Shown here in pieces: positions 24,913-34,071 of a stretch of 64,000 nt of DNA; the first letter of the stretch is position 1, and the number at the start of each line of letters is the position of its first letter. The position numbers were made by a program, and so were the translations under genes. The notes below the pieces were generated by a model, which worked only from the letters and a program-made list of their open reading frames with translations, did not search any database and was not told where the DNA came from. Origin of the DNA: Novosphingobium sp. HII-3 (lineage in GTDB: Bacteria > Pseudomonadota > Alphaproteobacteria > Sphingomonadales > Sphingomonadaceae); the NCBI RefSeq assembly GCF_002916655.1, contig NZ_PPSM01000025.1:124001-188000 (forward strand), given 5' to 3'.

Positions 24913-27900
24913 CAGTGGTTCTCCCTGCCCAGCACGACGACATCGTTCCGGCGCGTGACCTCCGCCACGCCGGAAGTGACCCGGACATGCAGGGTTTCCG
25001 GCGCACCGGCCGGAACGGCAAGAGCGATCCGCGCCGTTTTGGGCGCCAGGTCCGTCGGCGCCTCAAGCGCAGGCACCGCAGCAGTGGCAAGCGCCCTGCC
25101 CTCGGGCGTCTCAAGCGTCACCGTGCCCGCAGGCGCCGCCACCGAACCGAGGCTGTGGACGGTCACCGTCACCCGGTTGCCCTTGCGCACGACGTCGTCC
25201 GTGCCGATGCCGAGGTCCGGGCGGTGCTCGGGCTGGACGGCCGCCTTCTCCTTCAGGCGGAAGGTCATGACCGTGGTGGTGCCCGGCGCGAAAGAGACCG
25301 GCAGGGAGCCGCTGCGCTCCAGCTCAATCTCACGGTGGGTCACGTCTCCCTGCGCGACATCGCCGCCATCAGGGGCAAGGCCCTGCGTCATCTCCCAGGT
25401 CCCGGCCACGACATTCCAGGTGCCCATCTCCGCATGCTGTTCGCGGGCGGTGGTGTTGTAGCCTATGACGGTGAACTGCTCGGGCGTCGCATCACGCACG
25501 AGAATCGCAACCTTCACGGCGCTTTCCGGATCGGCAAAACGCCAGCTCACCGCATTGCCCGGATAAGTCTGGTTCCGCTTGAGAGCGATGCCACCCAGCC
25601 GTTCGCGCTGCAGATATTCGTTGGGTGCATCGACACGGTCGCTCCACCAGTGGCCTTCGGTGTACATGTACATGTGCTGCGCCTTGTCGGAGATGCCATG
25701 GGCGTTGAGCGCCTCCAGCCACGCCTTGTCACCGGTTGTGTTCCAGGCTTCGAACCGGGCGAAGTCGTCACCGCTGCGCGCGCGGCGCAGCATGACGTCG
25801 CTCGCGAAGTCGCGCTTTCCCAGAAGGGTCAGCGCGTTTTCGTTAATCTCCGTCAGGGCGCCGAAGTTGTCCTTGCCGACGCGGCCGAGAATCGGGCGCA
25901 GGTACTTGTCGTCACCTGTGAAGCGCCACGCCGCCCAGGCCGACTGCATCGGAAGCGAGGCGCCGCCGCCGTCGCCGGGGCGTTCGGTATCATGCAGGAA
26001 GCTGATGTCGTTGGGGAATGTCCAGAGCCCGTCCGCCCCCTGCTTGCCATGCGCGAGCAGCCCGTCCATCAGCCCGGTGACCAGCCCGCGCGCGGTGGGA
26101 TCGGCGTTGTAGGTGCCTAATAGCACAGGCGTGTGCATGACGACGAAGCCATAGGGCTTCTGCCAGGCCCAGGGGTCATCCATATAGATCCTGCGCCCAC
26201 CGTACCAGCTGGACGAGATGTGCATGTGGCCCGCCGGGTTCGTGCGGATCACGCGGCCGAGCGCCTTTACAGTGGCCATCATCCGTTCGACCGCCTTGGG
26301 CTCCCCCCAATTGAGGTAGAGTCGCTCGGCGTCCGAATTGATGCCTTCCTCGTAGACGTGCAGTTCGTCGGTAGTGATGGCGCTGAGGCCGTCGACGATC
26401 ATTCCATTCTTGTAGACGGCGTCCGAAAGCGCCCGCAGCGAAGCGTTGATCTTGTCCGGATCGACGCCCATCAACGCCAGCCCCGGCCACTGCTGCGTCA
26501 GGTCGGTATCGTCGGAAATGCCGCCGCCGAAGTCGCCGTAGGGCACCTGCCTCTTGTCGATCCACCAGTTCACGAACTGGCGCGTCAGCTTCAGGTCTTC
26601 CAGCTGGCGGAAGGCCCAGAGCGGCATTCCGGCCGGCGGCTCGGGCTGGACGAAAGGCGGCAGCTGCGCTTCGGAATAACCGATGTCGGCCCAGTAGCGG
26701 CGGGCTTCCAGATTGCCGGGATCGACGCGCAGCAGGTCCGTGATGTCCCCGTAGAGCCGGCGGTAGAGCGCCGCCCGCTTGGATGCGGTGTGTTCCTCGA
26801 CGAGGAACGCCCAATTGTCCTTCACCTGATTGAAACGATCGGCGACGTGCTCCACCTTGGCCGCCTCCCGATCCTTGAAGATCATCTGCACGGTCATTCC
26901 GTCCAGCGACTTCGTGCCGAAATCCGGAGCGGCCGAGGCGATCGTGAGGTATAGACTATCGGCGGTCAGAATGCGGTCGCGCAGGTCCAGCCAGAGGGTG
27001 CGCGGCTGCCCGGGGCGGACCGAAACCTGCACGTCGATCAGATCACGGTCAGGCCAGATCGGATCCTTCACGCGGATGTCGAGAGGGATCACGCCCTTCG
27101 CATCGGGTTCCGCGTCGATCGGCGGCAGGACGATGGCGATGCCGTCCAGACCGTCGTGGACGTTCTCCCAGCCGTAGTTCCACGCCCGCGCGAGCGGACG
27201 GTCCGCAGGCGCATCGCCGAAGTTGGAGGGGATCAGGACATGCACGATCGGCAGAGCCCCTGCCGAGGGCTGCGCGGTGCCGGACCCGGCCGCGCTGCCT
27301 GCGCCGACGGCCGCCTTCACCCCGCTCGTCGGCAGCGCCACGACGGTCGCGCGTTCATGCGCGGGATAGCGCCCGGCGATATGGGCGTTGAGCGCCTCCA
27401 GCGCTCCCAGATCCGCTGCGGCATCGGTGCGTACGGTGTAGCTCAACTGGAACGTGCCCCTGGGAACGTCGCCGGCGTGGATGCCGTAGGCCCAGATCTC
27501 CTGGATCGGCTGTTCCTGCATCACGTTGGTGAAGCGCAGCGTCCCGCCCTTCCGTGTGGGTACGTCAGTCAGCGAACGCACCACGCCGCGCGGGCGCGTC
27601 GCCAGCTTCTGCCAGGCTGACCTGCCATCCGCCGACCATTCCAGCTCGCCATAGGCCGCGCCGCGGATTTCGACGCGGTTGAAGCTGGCATTCTGGGGCA
27701 GGGTCAGCTCGTAGGCCTTGCCGCCATCGACATAGACGTTCCAGTCGGGAAGCTCGAAATAGTCGTTCCGCCCCGGCAGGCCCGATCGGTTATAGACGCC
27801 GGGCCAGGTCGTCTCGGCGATGCCGTCCACCCCTTTCCACATCCATTGCTTGAGATCCTTGGCGTCGGCAAACTCGATCTTGCGTACGGTGGTGACAGGA

Positions 27901-28769
27901 TCGCTCAGCACCGGCGGGCTCTGCGTGTCCCAGCCGAAGCGGTGCAGCCAAGCCTTTCGCAGGTCGGGCCTGGACGCAACAGGCTTCACGTCCTGGCGGT
28001 TCGCCAGCTGCGCCACTTGCGCGCCGTCGAGCATGTGATCGTAGACGCGTACGTCGTCGAGATCGGACCCGCGCATGAAATTGTAGCGGCTCTGCACCTG
28101 ATGCGGGGCGATGACGCGGCCGGCCAGACCGAACTGGTCCAGCGCCATGTCGAGGTCGGCCGCCTGCGCCTTCGCGGCGACTTCCCGGCCGTCCCAGAAC
28201 AGCTTCACCCCGGCGTTCTCATCCCAGGCGAAGGCGATATGATGCCACGCGTCCGGAGACAGCTTTTCGGCAGAACCGGTCGTAGGCAATGTCCAGCTGA
28301 CGCGCACGCGCGAGAGGTTGGCATCGGTGACGAAGGCATCGAAGCCGCTGCCGTTCCAGTCGATCCGCAGGAACGCCATGTCCCAACTGGAATGATCCCC
28401 TGCGCTGGCGCGGAAGATCACGAAGGGGGCCTCTCCCACCGGCGTATGGCTGCGCCAGAAGAACGACAAGGTGCCCCGCTGCGCATAGATGTTGCCCGGT
28501 GCCTGCCACGCAACGTAGCCCCCGTCACTCCAGCGCCCCGCCCCGCCGATGGCGCCGTCGCTCACGACCGACACGTCGCTCCTGAAATTGGGGCGCGCCT
28601 CTCCGCCGGCGATGCTGGCGTCGAAACCGGTGTCGAGCGGCGCGTGAAAAAGAAGCCCGCTCGCCTCCTCGGCATCGGCCGTTGAAGCCGAACCGCAGAT
28701 GCCCGCGGCAACCAGGGCAATCAGCGATGTCTTCAGATAGCGGGTAATGCGCCGATCACGCTGCCACAT
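24912..28769 (-). CDS. Large exported multidomain LamG protein, candidate new polysaccharide-active enzyme
   Basis: The start at 28769 (MWQRDRRITRYLKTSLIALV) has ribosome site AGAGGA; an ATG nine codons upstream lacks one. The 1285 residues comprise a signal peptide and a LamG domain (about 35-255; LSFFWRSHTPVG, WHHIAFAWDENAGVKLFWDG). A discoidin-like beta region follows (about 330-440; FNRVEIRGAAYGELEWSADG), then more beta sequence to about 640. A long helical region (about 650-1090) holds DFGGGISDDTDL near 745, GHMHISSSWYGGRRIYMDD near 850 and EGHWWSDRVD near 1045. A CARDB-like C-terminal beta domain ends the protein. The acidic/aromatic motifs in the helical part look like an alpha/alpha-toroid lyase or hydrolase. 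I cannot name the family. The uronate setting supports a lyase or hydrolase, by inference. Confidence 0.7.
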   Translation of the reverse strand: MWQRDRRITRYLKTSLIALVAAGICGSASTADAEEASGLLFHAPLDTGFDASIAGGEARPNFRSDVSVVSDGAIGGAGRWSDGGYVAWQAPGNIYAQRGTLSFFWRSHTPVGEAPFVIFRASAGDHSSWDMAFLRIDWNGSGFDAFVTDANLSRVRVSWTLPTTGSAEKLSPDAWHHIAFAWDENAGVKLFWDGREVAAKAQAADLDMALDQFGLAGRVIAPHQVQSRYNFMRGSDLDDVRVYDHMLDGAQVAQLANRQDVKPVASRPDLRKAWLHRFGWDTQSPPVLSDPVTTVRKIEFADAKDLKQWMWKGVDGIAETTWPGVYNRSGLPGRNDYFELPDWNVYVDGGKAYELTLPQNASFNRVEIRGAAYGELEWSADGRSAWQKLATRPRGVVRSLTDVPTRKGGTLRFTNVMQEQPIQEIWAYGIHAGDVPRGTFQLSYTVRTDAAADLGALEALNAHIAGRYPAHERATVVALPTSGVKAAVGAGSAAGSGTAQPSAGALPIVHVLIPSNFGDAPADRPLARAWNYGWENVHDGLDGIAIVLPPIDAEPDAKGVIPLDIRVKDPIWPDRDLIDVQVSVRPGQPRTLWLDLRDRILTADSLYLTIASAAPDFGTKSLDGMTVQMIFKDREAAKVEHVADRFNQVKDNWAFLVEEHTASKRAALYRRLYGDITDLLRVDPGNLEARRYWADIGYSEAQLPPFVQPEPPAGMPLWAFRQLEDLKLTRQFVNWWIDKRQVPYGDFGGGISDDTDLTQQWPGLALMGVDPDKINASLRALSDAVYKNGMIVDGLSAITTDELHVYEEGINSDAERLYLNWGEPKAVERMMATVKALGRVIRTNPAGHMHISSSWYGGRRIYMDDPWAWQKPYGFVVMHTPVLLGTYNADPTARGLVTGLMDGLLAHGKQGADGLWTFPNDISFLHDTERPGDGGGASLPMQSAWAAWRFTGDDKYLRPILGRVGKDNFGALTEINENALTLLGKRDFASDVMLRRARSGDDFARFEAWNTTGDKAWLEALNAHGISDKAQHMYMYTEGHWWSDRVDAPNEYLQRERLGGIALKRNQTYPGNAVSWRFADPESAVKVAILVRDATPEQFTVIGYNTTAREQHAEMGTWNVVAGTWEMTQGLAPDGGDVAQGDVTHREIELERSGSLPVSFAPGTTTVMTFRLKEKAAVQPEHRPDLGIGTDDVVRKGNRVTVTVHSLGSVAAPAGTVTLETPEGRALATAAVPALEAPTDLAPKTARIALAVPAGAPETLHVRVTSGVAEVTRRNDVVVLGRENH

Positions 28770-28839
28770 AGTCGATCCTCTTCCCGGGCTGGGCATCAGG
28801 CGTGCCCCAACAAGTTATACGCTTGGTATCCGGCCCTGA

Positions 28840-28853
28840 TGATACCGGTGTCA
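28840..28853. promoter_or_regulatory. Operator-like palindrome TGATACCGGTGTCA upstream of the large LamG gene
   Basis: This is a near-palindromic 14-mer with a CCGG centre, matching the sites at the TonB receptor, kduI and lacI/hydratase promoters. On the reverse strand it supplies TTGACA, a perfect -35. A TATAAC box lies at 28819-28814. It is probably a binding site for a LacI-family regulator, most likely the one at 51692. Confidence 0.6.
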
Positions 28854-28926
28854 ATAGCCGATGCTCGATGTTTTTCCCGGATAATTCCTCCCGAATGATC
28901 GGCCCCTGGTGGCAGAGAGGAGGGCG

Positions 28927-30003
28927 TCAGGCGGGGGGAGCGGCGTCAGACTGGCGCAGAACCAGTTCAAACCCCATTCGGGTATGACGCGGCGACGGAC
29001 TGCGGCCGTCACGAACCGTCCGGATGTCGTCCACCAAGAGTTGCACCGCCGCGCGGGACATGTCGGCGATGGGCTGGCGTATGGTCGTCAGCTCCGGCCA
29101 GGTCGTCGTCGCCTGGGGCGCATCGTCGAAACCGACCACGCTTAGATCGCCCGGCACATCAAGCCCCAGCCGATGCGCGACCGCTACCGCCGCTGCCGCC
29201 ATGTCGTCATTGCTGGCGAAGATGGCAGTTGGGGGAGGCACGAGGGCCAGCAGCCGTTGCGCTGCCTCAAGCCCCGATCGGTAGGTGAAGAGCCCCTGCA
29301 CCACCAGTTCAGGTTCGGAGGCGAGCTGTTCTTCGCTTAAGGCATCGCCATAGCCTTGCAGGCGCAGCGCCGACGCTGTCTGGTCCGGAGCGCCGGAGAT
29401 GAAGCCGATGCGCCGGTGCCCCAGCTCTGTCAGGTGGCGTGTCATGGCCGCTGCCGCGGCGCGGTCGTCGATGCTGACGGAGGACAAACCAGCCGGCGGA
29501 CGGCCCGAGGCGACCACGACCGCGGGAATCTCGGCTTCCTGCAGGAAGCGGTGGATCGCATCGGCGTCGCAGAGCGGCGGCGGCAGGATCACACCGTCCA
29601 CCCCGCCTTCGACCAACCGCTGCACGATGGCGGCCCGCTCTTCCGGCCTCTCGCAGAGTTGCACCACCAGTTGCACGTTCGCGCGGCTGGCCTGGTCCAG
29701 GCTGCCGACAAGAAACTCGTTCAGGTATCCTGCGCTCGGGTTGCTGTAGAGCAGGCCAATGCGGATCTCGCTGGCGGCGGCGAGATTGCGGGCTGCCATG
29801 CTCGGCGAATAGTTCAAGGCCTTGATCGCGGATTGCACCCGTTCGCGGGTTTCCTCCCGCACATTGGTCTTGCCGTTCATCACGCGCGATACGGTCATCA
29901 GCGAGACCCCGGCCTCGCGCGCGACGTCCGATATCGTCGGCCCGGCCCGCGAACGGCGGGAAGAACGCGCGCGCACGGGCAGGCCCTCGATTTCGTCAAC
30001 CAT
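28927..30003 (-). CDS. LacI family transcriptional regulator (first of three)
   Basis: This 358-residue regulator has an extended N-terminus (MVDEIEGLPVRARSSRRSRA). The helix-turn-helix and hinge follow (ISDVAREAGVSLMTVSRVMN, near residues 24-43; YSPSMAARNLAA). The ligand-binding domain is of periplasmic-protein type, with [40 protein letters not shown] and LSVVGFDDAPQATTTWPELT. It is the last gene of the leftward xylose operon (GH43 to here). By position it could be a xylose- or xylonate-responsive repressor, like XylR of Caulobacter. Its target may be the AGCGCT-centred sites. Both statements are inference. Confidence 0.9.
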   Translation of the reverse strand: MVDEIEGLPVRARSSRRSRAGPTISDVAREAGVSLMTVSRVMNGKTNVREETRERVQSAIKALNYSPSMAARNLAAASEIRIGLLYSNPSAGYLNEFLVGSLDQASRANVQLVVQLCERPEERAAIVQRLVEGGVDGVILPPPLCDADAIHRFLQEAEIPAVVVASGRPPAGLSSVSIDDRAAAAAMTRHLTELGHRRIGFISGAPDQTASALRLQGYGDALSEEQLASEPELVVQGLFTYRSGLEAAQRLLALVPPPTAIFASNDDMAAAAVAVAHRLGLDVPGDLSVVGFDDAPQATTTWPELTTIRQPIADMSRAAVQLLVDDIRTVRDGRSPSPRHTRMGFELVLRQSDAAPPA

Positions 30004-30072
30004 GCGCGATCCTCTCCCGGATGGAGCCGGCGGTGCTATCCTGCGGGAGACCCGCTTGCAAATCCACCCCCA

Positions 30073-30915
30073 TCAGCGGACGCGGATCTCCATGGCAAGG
30101 CGCTGCGTCGCACCCGCTGACAGGACCCTGCCGCCTGCCGCGGCAAAAGGCGGCCGGTTCACGGCATCGGGCATCTGGCTGGTCGGCTCCAGGCAGATGA
30201 AGTCCTTACCGGGCGGCGCGAAGACATGCAGGTAGCGCGCTTCTGGCGATGACACGATGATTGTCTTATCCCAAGTCGCCGTACCGTCCCAGCCGTGCCA
30301 GCAGTTGTCGATCATGCCGGCGCCTTGCGGCTCCGCACCCTTTGCGAAATCGCCGAAGCTATCAGCGGGCATCGCCTCGACCGGCAGATCATCCGCGTCG
30401 TTGCGCCAAACACCCTTTGCCGTGAACGCCAGCACCGCACCCGGCCTTCGCACGAGATAGGGATGATGGCCAAGTCCGCAGGGCATCGGCCTGGACGAGC
30501 GGTTGACGGCATCGAGCGTGACGCGCAGCGCGCCGTCCTCCAGCATAAAGTGCTGGGTGGCGGACCAGTCCCATGGCCAGTCGGCATCCGCTTCGTGCGT
30601 GCAGGAAAGCAGGGCGCTGTCTACGGTCTGACGGTCGACGGTCCACGTCTTCAGCCAGCCAAGGCCATGCAGCGGATGCGCGAACTCGGGAACATTCCGC
30701 GGCAGGGCGTGGTCCTCGCCGTCGAAAGTGAACCGGCCCCTGGCTATACGGTTGCAATAGGGCACCAGCGGAAATGACGCGCTGTCCAGCGGATGCGCCG
30801 CAGCGGATGCTGTCGGCCGAAGAACGGCGCGCCCGGCCACCGAAAAGCTGCCGATCGCGCCGCCCAGATGAGGCAGCAGCATCGCTTCGCTGCTGCCGGC
30901 GCGCAGGTGGATCAA
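30073..30915 (-). CDS. Aldose 1-epimerase
   Basis: The 280-residue protein is read from TTG at 30915, which overlaps the upstream transporter stop (TTGA), so the genes are coupled. GalM-like features are FPLVPYCNRIARGRFTFDG near residue 48, HPLHGLGWLKTW with the catalytic His near 85, GLGHHPYLVRR with the second His near 147, and EPTSQMPDAVN near the end (the general-base Glu). It interconverts alpha and beta anomers of sugars. In this operon the likely substrate is xylose or another sugar brought in by the adjacent porter, supplying the anomer used by the dehydrogenase. Confidence 0.88.
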   Translation of the reverse strand: MIHLRAGSSEAMLLPHLGGAIGSFSVAGRAVLRPTASAAAHPLDSASFPLVPYCNRIARGRFTFDGEDHALPRNVPEFAHPLHGLGWLKTWTVDRQTVDSALLSCTHEADADWPWDWSATQHFMLEDGALRVTLDAVNRSSRPMPCGLGHHPYLVRRPGAVLAFTAKGVWRNDADDLPVEAMPADSFGDFAKGAEPQGAGMIDNCWHGWDGTATWDKTIIVSSPEARYLHVFAPPGKDFICLEPTSQMPDAVNRPPFAAAGGRVLSAGATQRLAMEIRVR

Positions 30916-32351
30916 CCCGCCATCTCCTCCAGCGTCCGGCCGCGCGTTTCAGTGACCATGGCGCGCACGAAGAAGAACGAGAGAAGCGCGCTCATCGCGT
31001 AGAACCCGTAAGTGAGTGGAAGGCCCAGCCCCGATGCCATCGCCGGGAAGCTGACCGAGATGCCGAAGTTGGCGATCCACTGCGCAAAGCCCGAGACGGC
31101 CAGGGCCGAACCGCGGATCTGGTTGGGGAACATCTCGCCCAGCATCACCCACATGACCGGGCCCCAGCTCAGATTGAAGAACACGACGTAGGCATTCGCG
31201 GCGATCAGCGCGACAAGGCCGGTCTGGTCGGACAGCGTCAGGTGACCGTCCACGAAGGTGCCACTGGCAAAGCAGACCGCCATCGTGCCGAGCGTGACCG
31301 CCATGCCTGCCGAGCCGGCGAGCAGCAGCGGCTTGCGTCCCAGCCTGTCGATGAGCAGCACCGTCACGAGACAGGCCAGGATCGAAAGCGAACCGGACAG
31401 GATGTTGATCAGCAGCGCGTCGCTTTCGGAAAAGCCGACCGACTGCCACAGCACGGCGCCATAGTAGAACACGATGTTGATGCCGACCAGTTGCTGGAAG
31501 ATGGCGATACCGATACCCGCCCAGACCAGCCGGCGCAGGCGACCGGTGGCAGGATCCTTCAAATCGGCGAAGCTGGGGCGGTGGTTATCCGCAGCAAGGC
31601 TCGCGCGAATGTCGGCGACCATGCCGGTCGCGGTAGCACTTCCGAAGATGCGCTTCAGGACGGCGTAAGCCTCGGCTTCACGGCCGCGCGCGACGAGATA
31701 GCGCGGGCTCTCCGGAATCATGAACAGCGCTCCCAGGTAGATCACGGCGGGGATCACCTGCATCCAGAACATCCAGCGCCATGCCGGAAGGTCCAGCCAC
31801 AGCGGATCGGTGCTGGAACCGGCGTTCCTTGCCAGCGCCCAGTTGGCCACGAAAGCGCCCGTCAGGCCAGTGATGATCATGATCTGCTGCAGACTGGACA
31901 GCCGCCCGCGGATCGAGGCGGGCGTCACTTCGCTGATATAGACCGGTGCCAGCACGCTGGCCGCGCCCACGCCCACGCCGCCGATGAAGCGGGCGATGAT
32001 GAACAGCGCGGAACTTGTCGCAGCCCCGGCGCCCAGGGCGCTGACCACGAACAGCGCCGCGCCGATCATCATGACGCTGCGCCGGCCCCAGACGTCGGCC
32101 AGCCGCCCCGCCACGAAGGCGCCGACGGCGCAGCCCAGCAGGATTGCCCCGACGTTGAGGCCGGTCCCGAGGTCGGACAAGTCGAAGGCGCTTTCCAGCC
32201 CGTCCTGCGTGCCGTTGATCACCCCGCTGTCATAGCCGAACATGAAGCCACCGATCGTCGCGACCGCAACGATCATGGCGACGAAGGCCATGTTGACCCT
32301 GCCTTCGGGCGCGAGCCCCCCATCCGTCCTGCCGATATCCACCGACGCCAT
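30912..32351 (-). CDS. Sugar porter family MFS transporter (probable xylose:H+ symporter)
   Basis: This 479-residue protein has 12 predicted membrane helices. Sugar-porter signatures are FGYDSGVINGTQ in helix 1, GRLADVWGRR in loop 2-3, IPESPRYLVARGRE after helix 6, QQLVGINIVFYYGAVLW in helix 7, DRLGRKPLLL in loop 8-9 and VTETRGRTLEEM at the C-terminus. The QQLxGIN stretch is characteristic of XylE-type xylose and glucose symporters. It sits between the xylose-oxidising enzymes and an epimerase and overlaps the latter. Import of D-xylose is likely but not proven by sequence. Confidence 0.9.
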   Translation of the reverse strand: MASVDIGRTDGGLAPEGRVNMAFVAMIVAVATIGGFMFGYDSGVINGTQDGLESAFDLSDLGTGLNVGAILLGCAVGAFVAGRLADVWGRRSVMMIGAALFVVSALGAGAATSSALFIIARFIGGVGVGAASVLAPVYISEVTPASIRGRLSSLQQIMIITGLTGAFVANWALARNAGSSTDPLWLDLPAWRWMFWMQVIPAVIYLGALFMIPESPRYLVARGREAEAYAVLKRIFGSATATGMVADIRASLAADNHRPSFADLKDPATGRLRRLVWAGIGIAIFQQLVGINIVFYYGAVLWQSVGFSESDALLINILSGSLSILACLVTVLLIDRLGRKPLLLAGSAGMAVTLGTMAVCFASGTFVDGHLTLSDQTGLVALIAANAYVVFFNLSWGPVMWVMLGEMFPNQIRGSALAVSGFAQWIANFGISVSFPAMASGLGLPLTYGFYAMSALLSFFFVRAMVTETRGRTLEEMAG

Positions 32352-32392
32352 CCGCTGATCCTCTTCCCGTTGTCTTGCTCGTGCCGGTCGTT

Positions 32393-33256
32393 CTAGACCG
32401 AAGGATATTCGGGCGCGAGCCCCGGCACCTTAACCGTGAATGTGAACAGGTCCCCGGCGGCGGGCTGCGCCGCCAGTTCGCCTTGCGACAGGCCCTTGCG
32501 CGCGGTAGTGGCGTAGACGGTGGTGAGGTCGGCACCGCCAAATGCGATCTTGGTCACATTGGCGACCGGGAATTCCACCTTGCCGAGCATCGTCCCATCC
32601 GGCGCGAAACGCACCACGCCCCAGCCCCCGAACAGCCCGACCCACACAGTACCCGCGCTGTCCACGGCCGGGCCGTCGGGGTAACCCATGCCAGGAGGCA
32701 CACGCGCGAAGATCCGCGTCACGCCGGGGTGACCCTCGGCATCCACCGGCGCAGACAGGATCGTTCGCTCCAGCGTGTCGACCAAGTAGACGGTCCGCCC
32801 GTCGGGCGAGAAGGCCGGACCGTTGGTGATGACCATCGGCTTGGGCGAGAGTGCCGTGCAGACGCCCGCATGGAGGCGATAGTAGCCGCCGCTTGGCGCG
32901 TCCTCGGCATTGTCCATGGTGCCCAGCCAGACCGAACCGTCCGGGTGGACGGCGGCGTCGTTCAGGCGGTTGCCCGGCAGGTCCTGCTCCACGGCATGAA
33001 GCAGCGTGAAGGCGCCGCGGGCATGGCGGTGCACGCCCGCCTTCGCGCCGACCAGCAGCGCGCCGTCACGCAGCGGGACAACCCAGCCCGGTTCCTCGGG
33101 AGCGGCCGTACTCTCCAGCGCGCCCGTCTTCGGATCGAAGCGATGCAAACGATGGCCCTTGATATCGACGAACCACAGGCATTCGCGCGCGGCGTCCCAG
33201 ACCGGCCCCTCGCCCAGCGCAGCGCCGACCTTCACGGCGACTTCGGGAATCATCAT
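32393..33256 (-). CDS. xylC: SMP-30/gluconolactonase family lactonase, probable xylonolactonase
   Basis: The ATG at 33256 overlaps the stop of the upstream dehydrogenase (TGATGATG), giving 287 residues starting MMIPEVAVKVGAALGEGPVW. The six-bladed SMP-30 propeller is shown by LGEGPVWDAARECLWFVDIK with metal-ligand Glu, RLNDAAVHPDGSVWLGTMDN with Asn/Asp ligands, GPAFSPDGRTVYLVDTLERT, and GYPDGPAVDSAGTVWVGLF. It opens sugar lactones with a divalent metal. Next to a XylB-like dehydrogenase it should hydrolyse xylono-lactone to D-xylonate, as Caulobacter XylC does. The longer reading frame to 33298 would overlap the dehydrogenase and lacks a ribosome site. Confidence 0.9.
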   Translation of the reverse strand: MMIPEVAVKVGAALGEGPVWDAARECLWFVDIKGHRLHRFDPKTGALESTAAPEEPGWVVPLRDGALLVGAKAGVHRHARGAFTLLHAVEQDLPGNRLNDAAVHPDGSVWLGTMDNAEDAPSGGYYRLHAGVCTALSPKPMVITNGPAFSPDGRTVYLVDTLERTILSAPVDAEGHPGVTRIFARVPPGMGYPDGPAVDSAGTVWVGLFGGWGVVRFAPDGTMLGKVEFPVANVTKIAFGGADLTTVYATTARKGLSQGELAAQPAAGDLFTFTVKVPGLAPEYPSV

Positions 33257-34047
33257 CAGCGCCAGCCCGCATCGACGAAATACTCGTGCCCGGTACACAT
33301 GCGCGCATCGTCGGAGGCGAGAAACAGCGCAAGGGCTGCTACATCAGCAGGCTGCACCCGCGCCTTGAGGCACTGGGCGTCAAGGATCTCGCGCTCGCCT
33401 TCGGGCGTGTACCATCTTTCCTGCCGCGGGGTCTGGACATTCCCCGGAACGATCGCACAGACACGGATGTTGCGCTCACCCAGTTCCCGGGCCATCGCCC
33501 GGGTCATGCCCTCGATACCGGCCTTGGCCGTCTGGTAGAGCGAGAGCTGATCGAGCGCGAGGTGCCAGCTGATCGAACCGAAGTTCAGGATCACGCCGCC
33601 GCCTGCCGCTTCCATCAGAGGCACGGCAGCCTGCGCGGCAAAGAACAGGTGCCGCAGGTTCACCGCCATGCGGTCGTCCCAGTATTCGGCCGTCACGTCT
33701 TCCAGTGCATGGCGATCATCGTTGGCGGCGTTGTTCACAAGCACGTGAAGACCGCCCAGCTGGTCATGCGCCGCAGCCACCTGCGCCTTCACGAAGGCCA
33801 GATCGCGCAGATCGCCCGCAACGAAGCGCGGGGCAAACTCGACCGTATCGGCCAGATGCTCCACCAGCGCGTGCGAGGGTTCGGCTGCGATGTCGACGAA
33901 GAAGACTTTCGCTCCCTGCCGCGCGAAAGCCTCCACAAGGGCCGCACCGATGCCGGAGCCACCGCCCGAGACGAATACCCCCTTGCCCGCAAGCGATGGA
34001 TAACGCGCCGTAGGCGTTTCGGGCCGGGGGGAGGCGGTGGTCAGCAT
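33256..34047 (-). CDS. xylB: Short-chain dehydrogenase, probable NAD-dependent D-xylose 1-dehydrogenase
   Basis: This is a 263-residue SDR. The NAD loop SGGGSGIGAALVEAF is near residue 24, with NNAANDDRHALEDVTAEYWD, the catalytic set ISWHLALDQLSLYQTAKAG (Ser, Tyr, Lys near 155-172) and GNVQTPRQERWYTPEGE. The last segments match Caulobacter XylB as I recall it, including NDDRH, QERWYTPEGE and CTGHEYFVDAGWR at the C-terminus. It oxidises D-xylose to D-xylonolactone, the entry to the Weimberg pathway. It lies in a tight operon 24 bases downstream of the XylX-like gene and overlaps xylC. Confidence 0.93.
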   Translation of the reverse strand: MLTTASPRPETPTARYPSLAGKGVFVSGGGSGIGAALVEAFARQGAKVFFVDIAAEPSHALVEHLADTVEFAPRFVAGDLRDLAFVKAQVAAAHDQLGGLHVLVNNAANDDRHALEDVTAEYWDDRMAVNLRHLFFAAQAAVPLMEAAGGGVILNFGSISWHLALDQLSLYQTAKAGIEGMTRAMARELGERNIRVCAIVPGNVQTPRQERWYTPEGEREILDAQCLKARVQPADVAALALFLASDDARMCTGHEYFVDAGWR

Positions 34048-34071
34048 GATCGTCCTTCGGGTCTGGATGAG

